Positions 45,168 to 57,654 of a stretch of DNA of 64,000 bases are shown one piece after another. Location of the stretch: contig JAUZTG010000039.1 in the NCBI GenBank assembly GCA_030734395.1, positions 248,001 to 312,000 on the forward strand, in the 5' to 3' direction. The position numbers and the translations under genes were made by a program. A model generated the notes under the pieces. It ran no database searches and was not told the origin of the DNA. It worked only from the letters and a program-made list of their open reading frames with translations. The number at the start of each line of letters is the position of its first letter. Position 1 is the stretch's first letter. The stretch is from Sarocladium kiliense. Its lineage: Eukaryota > Ascomycota > Sordariomycetes > Hypocreales > Sarocladiaceae.

Positions 45168-47452
45168 CTAGCACTTCACTGTCCCGTTTCCAACCTTCAC
45201 ATCAGCATACAGAACTCCCCTCCCGTTCGTACCAACATACACTCTACCGGCAACATTTCCACTGCCAGTCAGTCTAGCTCCATCAATCGACCCAAAAGTC
45301 TGCTCATCACCCTGTATATCCGTCCAAGACCTACCACCATCACCACTACCATACAGCCTCTCGCCATTGGCGCCAGAGCCAAAGGCGTAGATGTTCCAGC
45401 TCGAGGCACTGGTGCCAACGCCAAGGGAGACCTGATGAGTGTTCGTAAGGGTGGAAGAAAGGGCGGCGAAGTTCGATCCAGAATCTTCACTGACAAAGAC
45501 GCCGGCGTTTGTGGACACGTAGACGGTGCCAGCTTTCGTTGGGTGAGCAACGATATCCCTTATGGAGCTGACGCCACTTAAGGAACCGCCCTCGAATGTC
45601 TCGCCGCCGTCAGAAGAAACGTAGAACGTCCCAGCGCTACCGGCGTAGAAGTAATCGTTATCAACCTTGTCGGCAGCGATGACCGCTCCGGACGACAATG
45701 AAGATACAGTCGAGAAGCTTCCCTCGTTCTTCGACCGAACAACACCACCTGAGCCAGTCGACCAGATGATCACGTCCCCATCGGCGGAGTATGCGACTTT
45801 TCCTCCGTAGGTGCTTGTGTCAGCTGCAGGATGTACGGCCCAGGTTAGGCCACCGTCCGATGACAGCGCAATCATCTGCGCGCCGGGATCTTTGCCAACT
45901 CTTACAACCTTATCTGGATCACTGCCGGCAAAGTCGACTCCTTCGGTTGAAGTAAACTTTGGGTTGTTCCAGACATGCTGAGGGGCGGTACCCAGATCTG
46001 CCTCGTCCGCCCAAGTGAAGCCGGAGATGTCACCAACAGCAGCGAGGAGCTCAGTTCCGCCTGGAGCAGATGCGACCTCCAACACAGCTGTCTCCTCGAT
46101 CCCGTCGGCCAGGGACTCGATCGTGATATTGTGAACGGAATCCCAATTTGTCAGATCATGTCCTCCCCAGATTGTCAAGCCTGTGCCGTACAGGAAATGA
46201 TCACTATCGTGCGGGTTGATCTCAAGCGACTCAATCATCCATCCTAGCCACTTTGAATCAACATTCAAGAAGTCATTCCTGATCCACGGTGCCTTGTCGC
46301 TCGAGATGCCGTAGTAGTAAATGAGCTCGGGGTAGTTGCCCCATTGCCACAGGACGGACCATGTCGCACCCGAATCAGTGCTGCGGTAGATCTGCGCATC
46401 CGGCCACCAGGAGTTGAGGCTTGCGACGACCAGAGTCCCAGGGTTCTGCATATCGAGAGCAAGGCCACCGAAGCCGAAGAAGAGATCTGACCCAGTCACG
46501 GGGGTGATGTCAGTCCATTCGCCGGATGAGATGTCGTATCGCCAGACAGACCCAAGAGTGCCATCATAAGGACCAGTGCCGTCCGAGTACGAGAAATACA
46601 GAACACCCTCATCAGGCTGAAGCCTGCACTTGTGGGGGAAGAATTGATCAGGTTGTCCCTCAACTGCCGACCAGGTCTCTCCAGCATCCTCAGTCACATA
46701 GACAGAAGCAGTGGCATTGTCAGCCGTCCCCACGAAGATACGAGAGGTGGCACCATCGATCGTCTCAGAAGTCGAATCAAAAGTGACGAAGGCGAGGCCT
46801 TGGATATCTGAGTTATAACCTGAAGAATCGTTCGGATCGGGGATGTAAGTGCCAACCGCCTCGAAAGAGTCAACCTTCTCGAACGACTCGCCACCGTCGG
46901 TGCTCTTCCACAAGCCGTTGCCACTTCGAGCGCCGAAGTAGATGATGTCGGAGTTCTTGGGGTCGACAGCCAGACGTTCGCCCATTCCACGACCAGGCAT
47001 GTTGCCGCCGACCTTGAAGGGAAGGTCAGTCACGCTCCACGTGTCGCCTCGATCGGTGCTCTTGATGATGGCGCCATCATTCGGATCCCAGTCGTTGGTA
47101 TACATTCCCACAGCGGCATAGACAATATCGGCGTCTTGAGGGTCCAGGGCGATAGCGTCAGGTCCCCATCTGCCCCTACATTGTGTCAGTTCTGGTTGTG
47201 ACAGTCTCTCAACGACTTAACCTACCAATGGGCATTATCAGCGATTCCGTCCGTAATTGGCGTCCAGGAATCATCGTCATTCAGACGATAGATACCTCCA
47301 ATATCCGTTCGCGCATAGGCGACACCAGGCTCGGTCGGGTGGAAGACAATGCCAGGGACGAAGCCGCCGCCACCCCCCATGCGAGCATTGCTCCATGAAG
47401 AGGCAGCTCTGGCAAAGGCCACAAACGCTGGAAGCACAGCACTAACCCTCAT
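45168..47452 (-). CDS. Secreted GH74 xyloglucan-degrading glycosidase
   Basis: Two exons, 47452-47226 and 47175-45168, give 744 aa. The signal peptide MRVSAVLPAFVAFARA was taken from the ATG at 47452, not from an earlier in-frame one at a non-ATG codon. SSWSNARMGGGGFVPGIVFHP and YARTDIGGIYRLND mark the start of GH74. WGRWGPDAIALDPQD and many STDRGDTWS or SxDGGETF-type Asp-box repeats show the two seven-bladed beta-propellers. No CBM1 is present. The enzyme cuts the beta-1,4-glucan backbone of xyloglucan; endo or reducing-end exo action cannot be told by eye. Length fits the family. Confidence 0.95.
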
Positions 47453-47878
47453 GATGGAGAAGATTTGACTGTGAACAGGATCTGCTGGTTGTCGCGGGAC
47501 CAAACTTCTCGCAGATATGATCGTTGATATACCCCTACATCACTATGTCGCGATCTCGGTAAAGCGCATCAATTGGGACATTGCGCATACCCGCACTGGC
47601 ATTTCAGCATAATGTCGTCGGAACTATGTATCCTCGACTAGATAATTTTCCAGGAATCAAGTTTGCTGTGAGGGAACTTGCTCACGCCAGCGTTTGAGAA
47701 TGGGTGCAGCGCACGAACATAGTCCGAGTCCGATTGGAGTAGATGGAGGATGTGCTTCCGAAAAGTCAAAAAGCTATGCGCAAAACCAGATTATACAAAT
47801 TCGCCAGAAAATTGATGAAGAGCCAAGTTGAGATGAAATGCAGAATCCTTACGAAAGTTTTGATGCAAATGATAGTCA
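47453..47878. other. Intergenic
   Basis: GH74 promoter and the 3' flank of the F-box/LRR gene, both leftwards. No gene is seen. Confidence 0.5.
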
Positions 47879-49270
47879 TCACTTGCCCTCGCCGTCCTCG
47901 CTATTTTCTTCCTCATCGCCACTCCCATCTCCATCACCAGAGTTCTTGTCACTATCGGCTTCCTCGACAACCTCCCAACCCTCTACCCAATGGCCCATAA
48001 ACTCAACAGGTGTTGAGATTTCCTCCGGTGTGGAATCGCCCATCATGAGCTGGAACCTGGCCGAGCTCTGCTCAACATGGACTCGATCCTGCAGGTGCGC
48101 AACCGATTGCGAGACCTCATCTTCTGTGCCCATGCCAACCAACGTGAGCTCCTCCAGCCGCGGCCATTCTTGGTTGAAGAGCACAGGGAAGAGTACGCGT
48201 TGACTCTGGCTGATTGAGTGTGACCCGTAGTCCGCAGGATGCGTTTTCCCCGGCTCGATAAACTCGTTGTCAACGTTATCCCAGCCATAGCTGCAGAGAT
48301 AACGGTTCTCCAGGGTCAAGGCCCGAAGAGTCTTGGATGTATGTTGAAGTAGCAAGGCCCATTCCTCAAGTACATCAATCTCGCCCTCCCTGGGGAACCT
48401 CCATCTCATTCCAGAAACATACTCCTCTCCTCCATCAGAATCATGATCAGAGTCATCCTCGTCTTGATCGAGGATTCCACCGCCTGGCTGTAGGTCGGCA
48501 AGCTTGCATAGATGAAGCGTCTCTAGCCTTGTGAAACGCTTGCATATGTCTTCCGAAAGGAAAGTCACTGGTTCAGGACCATCATCCTGACCTGGCAGAG
48601 AGATTAAGTTAATCAACGTGAGATCCTTCAGGTTTGGTGCCGCAGCCTCGAAGCCTTTGAGGCTCCATGGCGGCATCTGCCCCCCAATCTTCAGGGATTT
48701 CAGTTTTGTGAGGTTTTTGGCCAATATTTCGCTCATTTCTCGACGATTCGGACTCCACATCCACCAACTCTTGATATACACCGACAAGGACTCAAGATTC
48801 TTGAACTGTGCTATCACATCGAATACGTTTCTCTTGCCCTCCTGTCCGTGGGTATCGTAGTAGGCGAAATAGTCTGTGTCGTCATTTTGCACAATGTTGA
48901 TTCCGAGCAATCGTCCCAGGTTCAACGTGCGAACGCGGGACGCCAGGAAAGAAAAGCGTTCGGGGTCAGAATCCATCATTGCGTTGCATTGGACGAAGAA
49001 CAGCCGCGTGGCTTCAATTCGCTCATTATCGTCAAAGGTCTCAACGAAGTCGATATTGCACCAGAGATGAGGTGAAGCCTTCTTGTTCCACTCTTTATTC
49101 ACCTTGCAGAGTATTCCAAGAGATATCAGGTCGCAGAATGATACAATTTGGGATTGTATCTCCTGTGGCAACGACGGGACACGGGCAAGGACAGCAAACT
49201 CTTCAGCGTAGTCCTCGTCGTAGTCAGACTCGTCGCTGCCCTCACGGTCGGAAATGCTGTGATTTGACAT
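47879..49270 (-). CDS. F-box protein with leucine-rich C-terminal region
   Basis: Single exon, 463 aa. An acidic N terminus (ISDREGSDESDYDEDYAEE) precedes the F-box at about residues 30-75 (LARVPSLPQEIQSQIVSFCD, LCKVNKEWNKKASPHLW). The rest has irregular leucine-rich repeats (FKNLESLSVYI, NLTKLKSLKIGG, LEELTLVGMG) and an acidic insert and tail (NSGDGDGSGDEEENSEDGEG). It resembles substrate receptors of SCF ubiquitin ligases. It is a different F-box type from the genes at 9.7, 38 and 42 kb. The substrate is unknown. Confidence 0.85.
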   Translation of the reverse strand: MSNHSISDREGSDESDYDEDYAEEFAVLARVPSLPQEIQSQIVSFCDLISLGILCKVNKEWNKKASPHLWCNIDFVETFDDNERIEATRLFFVQCNAMMDSDPERFSFLASRVRTLNLGRLLGINIVQNDDTDYFAYYDTHGQEGKRNVFDVIAQFKNLESLSVYIKSWWMWSPNRREMSEILAKNLTKLKSLKIGGQMPPWSLKGFEAAAPNLKDLTLINLISLPGQDDGPEPVTFLSEDICKRFTRLETLHLCKLADLQPGGGILDQDEDDSDHDSDGGEEYVSGMRWRFPREGEIDVLEEWALLLQHTSKTLRALTLENRYLCSYGWDNVDNEFIEPGKTHPADYGSHSISQSQRVLFPVLFNQEWPRLEELTLVGMGTEDEVSQSVAHLQDRVHVEQSSARFQLMMGDSTPEEISTPVEFMGHWVEGWEVVEEADSDKNSGDGDGSGDEEENSEDGEGK

Positions 49271-49932
49271 TGGAAAGAGTTGATGAGGATCGGTGAACCA
49301 AGCTGTCAGTCAAGCTACCCACTGAGGAGCGAATCATGCATGCTTAACTACCGTTGCTGACTCTCGGCTAGGATCCCGTTCTCGACCCAGGACTTTCACT
49401 GCCTGGAGGGTCCACCGTGAACTCAGCCGGACTGTTGCCCGTGCCGCAGGGGACGATCCAAGCCTCCCGGCAAACAGTTGCACCCATACACAAGGCTTCT
49501 TTCCATAGCTCAGTCTTTGGGTGTATTAAATTTGGGTTCCTACGGCACGGAAGTCCAAGTTGTAGAACGGCGAAGGGCAGGTGATGCCTAGGTACCGGGT
49601 AGGCAGGACAGCTTGGCCAGCGTATAGACGGGATGAAGGTGCTTACTGCAAGTAGCTCACGTTTCGAACAATACCTTATCATGCACAAGTACCAACAATT
49701 TGCAGTGAAGAATCAACCTTCATGTTATGGGTAAAGTTGTCTACATATCACAGTCACGTTGGAGCGTAAGATGACACGTCAGCTCACCTGCAACGGCCTG
49801 CATGTCTAGGACGGACTAATCGAGATGAATAAACGGTTTCCCAGAAATGCCCTTTCTATCATCAAGGAGCGGAGAATTTTTCACTACTATGAGAGGGAAA
49901 TTCGGATCATAACACAAAGCTGCCACCCCTAA
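49271..49932. other. Intergenic
   Basis: F-box promoter and 3' flank of the GMC gene. No gene is seen. Confidence 0.5.
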
Positions 49933-51740
49933 TCACAGCCCATATTCTTCGACAAGCTTGTCGGCGCAAGTCAAGCCAGTCACATAAGCCGCAGCCTGAG
50001 TATGAGCACTTGACAACACCGGAACGACACTCATGTCTGCAACCCGCAATCCAGTGATACCACCCAAGACCTTGAAGCTGCTGTCTACAACAGCATCGGT
50101 GTCGCCCTCGCGCCCCATCTTTGCTGTGCCAGTCATGTGCCAAGATGACGATGCAACCTGTCGCCAGTACATGAGAAGATCGTCATCTGATTCGGAAACC
50201 GGCCCGGCCAATTGAGTCACCATTTCCTTTGCGTATCCATCGCTTTTCACCAGACGAAGGACTTCTCGGAGCGAGTCGATGGCTATGCGACGGTCCAACG
50301 GCGCTTCAAGAAACTTTGGATCAAAGAGAAGTGGAACATTTGGGTCGGAAGACTGAAGAGATACTTGCCCTCGGCTCTCCGCTTGCGACAGGAAGACAAG
50401 CAGACAGGAATAATCCGGGTGTGGCTCGGGGAAGTTAGGGATAACCCAATGCACTGGAAAATGTGTAAGAAGCTCGTAGTGAGGAATTGTCTCCCGCAGC
50501 AATAGCTCTTGCGTAGATTTGGGCAATGCTTGGAACTCTGGCGTGGATGCCAGACCTTCAAGCTTGAACCACCCGATGCCCATCTCACAGGCGAACTTTG
50601 ACCAAGGTCCCGTGTGGTCAGCCTCCCATTGCTTTGTGGCCTCGTCCATCGCGGCTTTGTTGCTATAGAAGCCGGGACGATCGGTGCTACCAGGCAGGCG
50701 AGTGTGGACTACGGGGCAGAAAGCATGGTCGCGAAGTCCCTTGCCCACGGCTGGCAGGGCAGCAGTGATGGAAATACCGAACTTGTCCAGCTCCTTCTGG
50801 TCACCGATTCCAGAGTGCATCAAGATTCTGGGGGTTTCCAGAGATCCTGCACAAAGGATGACCTCTTTGGATGCATGGTCTATGACTGAACGGTTAGTGA
50901 ATCAGTATACTTGCCCGATTTTGAGGGACAACGCACATGTAGTGTCACTGCAGACAACACCCACGACTTTCTTCCCGTCCAGATAAAGCCTCTGTACTCG
51001 CGCGTTTGTTCGGACGGTCAAATTCCTCGGGTATGGAGTGATCAGATCCTTGGCCGTAGAGCGCAGACCTGACTGCGCCGAATTGATCAACACCGACATG
51101 CCAATCGGATTGCCGGAGTTGTGATCAGGGTTAGTAGGGAGCCCAGCTTCCTTGATGATATCGAGCATTGGCTCCAGGTCGCGTTCCCACTCCGGGGCAT
51201 ATCCCACTTTGAGCGTTCCAGCATCTCCATGGGACAATGGGTCAGGCGCAGCATATTTGGCAGAGACACCAGCTGGCAACCGAGCATCGAAGGCTTCGAG
51301 GGACTTGAAGCGGCGCTGCATGGCTTTCCATGCAAAGCTGTCGTCAGTGACAAGTCTTGCCCACTCGTCATATTCGTCCCGAGCCCCAATTGTGTACACG
51401 CCGAAATTGATAGCGCTTGAACCTCCGAGGCCCAGACCGCGAGAGTAGTCCATTTCCCGATTCAAACACTGCTTCTGAGGTGTTGTTTTAAAACCCCAGT
51501 TCATGTTCTCGTTCTTGAATGTCAGCCATCTCTGGCCGTCAACACGAAGGTTGATGTCTTCATTCTCGCCGCCAGCCTCGAGAAGGAGAACAGATGGTTT
51601 GTTGTCGGAGCCACAAAGTCGCGCCGCAAGTGCGCACCCCGCAGGCCCAGCTTTACGAGTCAGTCTATCATCTGTATGAGTCCCCTGCGTGGTTTCCGTA
51701 GCCTACCTCCAACGATGATGAAGTCATACTTGGAATCCAT
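49933..51740 (-). CDS. GMC-family FAD oxidoreductase
   Basis: Three exons, 51740-51707, 51650-50937 and 50885-49933, give 566 aa in phase. The FAD Rossmann motif is split by the first intron: MDSKYDFIIVGAGPAGCALA, with LLLEAGGEN downstream. GMC signature 1 is SRGLGLGGSSAINF and signature 2 is CAGSLETPRILMHSGIG. The C-terminal SSWHMTGTAKMG supplies one active-site His and SSAHTQAAAYVTG the second. There is no clear signal peptide. Possible substrates include alcohols, glucose and choline; fungal members of this size are often aryl-alcohol or glucose-type oxidoreductases, usually secreted, so a cytosolic role or a missing upstream exon is possible. Confidence 0.93.
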
Positions 51741-53360
51741 GTCGATCTTGAGGTTCCTTTGTGTGTGCAGGGCGATTCGTGTCAATGAGCAACAAATTTC
51801 TTGAAGCCGAGTGCATCGAACGCAAAAGAAAAAGGGGGTATTGCAGAGCTTTTATGGACTTGCAATCAGAAGATCAGCACCATGCATATGTATTTGGAAG
51901 AGCCATGGTCTAACTGAACGCCAACGTCGCACCGCACGGACCGGCCCTTCGACGATGCAGCTGCCCGCTCCATCATTGGCTTAGGACAAAATACTCTGCA
52001 GGCACTAGGTAGGCAGCATCACTAGTAACATGCGATGGCTGGCTCAGGGCGCAATATCGATGTTGTTGCGAGCGCACTTGATGTTTTCGATACGGAGATT
52101 TGTCATACTGCACAGCGACGGGACCCTTTTGACTATTTTCGTTTAATGCTTGGCGTGAATGACTGTAGTCAGCTTCCTACCACGCAAATATTTAGAGGTC
52201 GACCATCAGCTGAGTGGCTGGCATTAAAGATGTCAAATAAGTGTAAGATGATTTGTCAAAAGTAACGTCAGCGGCTGCGGAGGGACCGAAGTCAGCCCAC
52301 ATCGCCTTCCACGAACACGATCAAATGCACTGTAACACAAGTAAGAGAAACAATTCTGATCCACAAATAGGCAGAGATCTTGACGGCGCAGCTGTTGCTT
52401 CATTGTCAAACCGATAGATTGTGTCGTGTGTTAATGATTTGGTCGGAAACCCGCGGCATCTCCGCTTGTGAATTGCGAGCCATTGCAAGTGGTTGCTGAA
52501 ACACTTTCAGGAACCTTCAGCGTGAACAAAGTTGAGTTGTCGGACCAACCTACTCAAAGCATTGAAACCCTCTCCAGTAAGCCTTTGCTGATATCGTGCC
52601 TTACTCTAGTAGGGCCACCATTTACCACGTTTCTCGAAAGAGAGCCATTTAGGCGGCCAGTCTACGCAGCGCACTGGGAGAGAACATTCTCTTTGCCATC
52701 TATCACAAGTCGAACACCTTTATACATACAAGAGGCTTATCAGCAACATCATTAAGACCATATAATGGACTCAGGGTCGACAAGCAGAGGGTTGGGAATT
52801 CGCAAACCATTGGCAGCCATCAGGACAAGATGTAGCTATTCCTTATCATCCCATATACTGCTCGCATAATACTATCGACTTGCGAGTTCTTGAGATTACA
52901 AGCTGTAGAAATCTGAATCTAGATTCAGCAAGGTCATGCAGTACCTCGGTCGCAGCGTGGGGAGCTATCACTCTCAGCCGAATATACTGGCCTGTACAAT
53001 GCAACCCGCGTTAGACGAGCTGAATACTGTCTCGTTCCAGGCCTAGTGCGACATCTAGAATCAAAATTCCCACATTAGATGCGGCACAATTGAGGAAGAA
53101 AATTATAGATGTAGGACTTGACATCTGTAGGGTTGGCTGTGGAGGAGCACAATCCGACGAGCAGACGGATGTATCACATTTTCGGCGATTGATTCCTTGC
53201 ATATTATGTGTTTCAAAATCTTCGATTCTTCTTCACAATGCCGTGTATAGCTATGAATAAATTCCCAAGTGCTAGATAATCTGGTTGCCCAAAGTCCAAC
53301 GTCGTCACTATCTTCTTCATCTTAAGCCGACTTCCCACACACTTGTCATTCATCTTCACA
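51741..53360. other. Gene-poor, AT-richer stretch, about 1.6 kb
   Basis: Promoter of the GMC gene, then sequence without a supported ORF. Just before 53361 lie possible promoter elements for the secreted protein. No repeat or transposon is recognised. Confidence 0.4.
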
Positions 53361-53984
53361 ATGCGCTTCGTAAAGACGTTTATCACTCTTTCCATCCTTT
53401 CTACTTCCACGGAGACCCTTACTTCTCCGCCAATTGAACGTCACTACACCTTAAAACTCGGCCATGAGGAGGGAGTCTGTCAGTTCTCCGTCGCCGACAC
53501 TGGCCACAAAGCTTTGCAGCGACTTGCATTCCCAGACAACAATAATACAGCAGCGGCTATGGCTGTATCTTTCCCTAGCAAGATGATGGTTCGAAAGCGC
53601 GCTACCATACATGCATTTGGTGGCTGCGGCAATCAGCTTAATCACGGCGACTGTGACGCTGCAGTCGCCGACCTGGAGGCGCAGTTGCGACGATCAGGGC
53701 CAGTGCGCATGTCAGTAAACTGGTGCTGGTACTGCATCCGAGGTGCAGCGGTGGCCTTTGCTTGGAACCCAAATGACAACCTAGCCACATACGCGTATCG
53801 TGCGGAGGACTTCACATACACTGCTTACATTGTGACCCAGGATTGCGGGTGGTACACAGCCGGAACGTATTGCTGGGGGCATGAGAATGGCATCATTGCC
53901 AGCTACATGATTTTATTGTCCAGACCTGTACTTTTTCGGGGACGCAATGGGTGCTTGGGCGTCTGCGTGTTGAACTTGGTTTGA
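53361..53984 (+). CDS. Small secreted Cys-containing protein, candidate effector
   Basis: Single exon, about 207 aa. The start MRFVKTFITLSILSTSTETL was chosen because it yields a signal peptide. The mature part has IHAFGGCGNQLNHGDCDAAV, VNWCWYCIRGAAVAFAW and TQDCGWYTAGTYCW. The Cys-Gly-Trp-Tyr-x-Ala-Gly-Thr-Tyr element resembles the C-terminal part of Hce2/Ecp2-type fungal secreted proteins, but only loosely, and no family is certain. It sits alone in a gene-poor stretch. The C-terminal 25 residues differ in style, so a 3' intron may have been missed. Confidence 0.55.
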   Translation: MRFVKTFITLSILSTSTETLTSPPIERHYTLKLGHEEGVCQFSVADTGHKALQRLAFPDNNNTAAAMAVSFPSKMMVRKRATIHAFGGCGNQLNHGDCDAAVADLEAQLRRSGPVRMSVNWCWYCIRGAAVAFAWNPNDNLATYAYRAEDFTYTAYIVTQDCGWYTAGTYCWGHENGIIASYMILLSRPVLFRGRNGCLGVCVLNLV

Positions 53985-54965
53985 GATCCTGCTGAGATTA
54001 GCGGGGAGTGAGTATCGAGGCTTGCATATCTGGATAAGAGGCGAAAATAGGATTCTGTCTTAAGACGTAGCGGGACGCAGCCCCTCAACAACGACGGCAA
54101 AGGCAATCCTTCGAGATCGAATCACGCGCAGACACCCGACCGCTCGACCCGCCAAGCCCTACCTCAAATTGATACCACCAGGTAGACACCTTCTCTTCCA
54201 TCCGACATCTCGTTCGTCTCGGACCTTGCTTTACTCTACGCATTGCTCGCGTCGCCGTATCATGGCGACCCGCGTGCTTCATCTGCGGCATGAAGGTAAC
54301 CTTAGCACCGGTCTGTGGTCTGAGCTGTTAAACGTTGCCCTGTCACTTGCTATTGCTGCCATCCCATCGAGCGTTCTGACTTCTTTCTGCTGCTGCTTGA
54401 CCGCTGCGGTGGAGGGGCGAAAGCTTCCCGCTCAGCGGCAGCGCGCATTACGCCGCGACAGAGGGTGGTCTGACTCTGACTCTTCTCGGCTGGAATGGAT
54501 GCTCCGGGTCCCCCACCCAGATAGCCTGCTTCATGGTCCCTTTGCCCAACGGCTTGCCTGTTTAGCAGGCGAGCAACGGGAGCCGATGTAAAGGAAATGA
54601 TACCACTATTAGGGCTGCGCGTAATGTTTAGCAGGTCATCACCATTTACAGAATGGGACGTGGTAGTTACTCATCAAATTCATGGGATTGCCGTAAGCCA
54701 TCATAGGCTCCAGAGAGCGAGAAGGATGGACCCTGATTTCCTTAGCTACATTTATAGGATCTCGCTAACTTTAGTGTGATCCATCGCCTAGCGCTAACGG
54801 GTAGTCGGGGATCACGTCGAGGATCTCGGGGATATCGAACATGAAGGATCCGGCAGGGGTTCAAACGGTGGTTAAACCGTGGCTGAATCTGCAATACAGT
54901 CCGTCCCTCAAACGCTCCTCCTGACACTCCAAGACACGCCGATCGCCCTTGGCTGAGAGCTGACC
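53985..54965. other. Intergenic, about 1 kb
   Basis: An ORF on + at 54169-54591 has no recognisable feature. Otherwise nothing. Confidence 0.4.
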
Positions 54966-56552
54966 ATGTCGACCTTCTTGTTCATCGATGCAACGAAGAC
55001 GGACGCTGGCACGCGGCGCAAGGCCCGCAGCCATGCCATGAAAGGGAAGAACGTAGGGAAGAAGCATTACAACCGTCGAACGAAGAAGACGAAGCAATCT
55101 TGGCCCACGATACACAACCTTGACGGCGCAACATCAACGGATTCGGATTCGCAAGAGGAGCAGTCCATTCACGACTTTCTTCTGCCTATTCCGCTAGTAC
55201 TGTCGCCCTCTATCGAAGAGGATTTTCTAATTCCGATACATCTCCAAGCCAACACCTCACGGCAAAGTCAGCATGCCATCAGGCAATGTGAGTAGCCCCG
55301 GAGACATTTGCCACGAGGGAGACTAGGCATGGGCAGCTACTTACACCGACCAGTCTTGGCCGAAGTCACAGATTGTCTTAACCCCCCAGCGCTATGCTTC
55401 CTTCCCGAAGATGTCAATCGATGGATGAGCGTGCTCTTCAGTAACCAGGCCGGTATGATCGTGTCTTGGCCCTTTCATCCGGGCTGATTTGCTGATGCTT
55501 AGTAGCGTACCACTGTACCATGGCCTTAATGGGAACTTTAAATCGCTACTTCTTCGGCCGGGACGTCGACAACTCGGACGTTGTGTCACACCTTACACGA
55601 GCAGTCGTACTGGTGAACCAGAGCCTAGACACACCCTCAGCAACATGTGACGCCAATATCTATGTTGTGAACTTTATGATAGTTCATGAACTTCTGCATG
55701 GAGCCGAGGACCGGGCGCTAGTGCATCTACGGGGACTACAGAAGATGACAGAACTGCGCGGAGGGATTGCAGACCTGGAGCCCAACTTGAAGCTCTTAGC
55801 TAAGGTGTGCAAGTAAGTCACTCTCTATTGCAGCGTAGTAATACCGTGCCATCTAACACGAATGGGCTTATAGGACTGATCTGGATGTGACTCTTCACTT
55901 CGGAACGCCACCAGTCTTTTATCGGGACGAGATGGACGAAATAACGTCACACATGGCGTCCATGGGCTTCGTCAGCACGCCGAGCTTTGCCAGTCTGAGG
56001 TGTTACCAGGCGTTTAGAGACCTAGACCCCTACCTCCAGGAAGTTCTCCTCGATGCATGCAACGTCGCGGGGTTCTTCACGCAGGGGTTCCGTATGGACC
56101 CTCACATGCTCCAAGAAACAATAGCCTCATTCGGATACCGGCTTGTCCACTTCCAGCCCCTGGGCGTGCCGGTCTTCTGCAGCCCCCTCGACTCAGTGTG
56201 CCACATTGCCCTAACGGCATTGACAACAACCTTGTTCTTCCAGATTGGTCGCCGTCGCCTCATGCAGTACGAGCTGGTGGGGAAGCACCTCAAGGACGTT
56301 GTGGATGCTGGCTTAGAAGATGTAGACCCGGATGTCCGGCTGTGGCTTTTGTTTGTCGGTGGCGTTTCCGTGCTGCCCGAGCGGGAGGAGAGATGGTTGC
56401 TTATGAAGATCCGAGAGACGGCTCGAGACGGCTTTGTTCGAGATTGGCAAGATGCGCATCAACGGATAATGCGCTTTCCTTGGATCACATCGCTACATGA
56501 CGTGGAGGCGGAGCGGTTCTGGTACTCAGCCTTAAGAATGGAGCAGCGGTAG
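54966..56552 (+). CDS. Fungal transcription-factor-like protein lacking a zinc cluster
   Basis: Four exons, 54966-55287, 55354-55440, 55503-55812 and 55874-56552, give 465 aa in phase; the third exon has a NAGNAG acceptor (55503 or 55506). The N terminus MSTFLFIDATKTDAGTRRKA and the basic stretch (RSHAMKGKNVGKKHYNRRTKKTK) are typical of a large class of fungal proteins annotated as transcription-factor-like. No Cys6 zinc cluster is present. The rest is helical, resembling the fungal-specific regulatory (middle-homology) domain: YHCTMALMGTLNRYF, LVHLRGLQKMTELRGG, WLLFVGGVSVLPEREE and ERFWYSALRM. Role: probable nuclear regulator; direct DNA binding is doubtful. Confidence 0.8.
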
Positions 56553-57654
56553 AGCAAGATGCCATTGGACTACATGGGTACATGTGAAGAGAACAAGTAT
56601 GATTCGATCAGGGGGTTTATACACGAAGAGCACGACTGAACGAATTGCGCTGGTTTGAGTACTGGGAGTTTATTCTTTGGACAATACCTTCAACGAAAGT
56701 TACAGCTATAATGCTTGCACAAGGGACTCAAATCTACCTCAAATGTCTACATCAGACAGCCTATTGATGTGCGCATCTTCAAAACTGAGGTACCTTCGTA
56801 GGCAGCCGAGTTGCCAGGAATAGACGGCGAGATGGACGGTCAACTCCTACGATACTATCACCAGGACCACCTACCTACCTGAGTGCTGAGACGCTTCTGG
56901 ACTTGAGAAGCTACAGGTCGGGTTTCTTGTCAACATGGCTCTCAGATACTGAATATCGTTCTCTGTGGCTTATGACTTCCTGTCCCGCGACGTCCGAAAG
57001 TCGGACTTGATACCCAATTCTCGATCAGCAGGATCCTGGGGTTTGCGGATATAGGGTCCGCCCTTATCTCCGGCAGGGATGTCCATCCGCGTGTGTCACG
57101 TTAAATTGGGGCGGCGCGTGAAAGACTAGGCGCAAGGAGACTTATTTCCTAAAGCGGACGATACAGGGGATCAATGCTGCTTTTCCTTCTGTGCTAAGAT
57201 GCGATGCGCCTGTCTGGTCCAGCGAAGCAGGCCAAGTGGGAGAACTAGGTTCGGGTTCCTCCGGACTGCCTTACGTAGGTCATTGCACTTCTTAACTAAG
57301 CAGTGGACTGGCAGGCTTAGATTATGAGAAGTGTTTCCACTTCTGGTATAACTCCTCATCATCGTCGAATCCTGGGACAGGTAGGCTTTGAGACGTCGAG
57401 AAGTCAGGCTGCTTTTGGAATGACTTCTTGCAACTGACAAAGCAACCTACATGTCTAAGCGGCGACATGACGGCGACAGGCACTATGGATACTTTACTAT
57501 TTGAGATTTCTATCGAGAGTCAGCCATGTATAAATAAGAGAGATTGGCGCTATGGACTCGAGAACATTTCACGAGAGCATCATCGCACTCTGATTACCAG
57601 CCAACAAAACCCATCATCACACCATTCCACAGTCATCACTAAACTTCCTATACA
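56553..57654. other. Intergenic, about 1.1 kb
   Basis: 3' region of the regulator-like gene and promoter of the aldo-keto reductase. No gene is seen. Confidence 0.45.
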
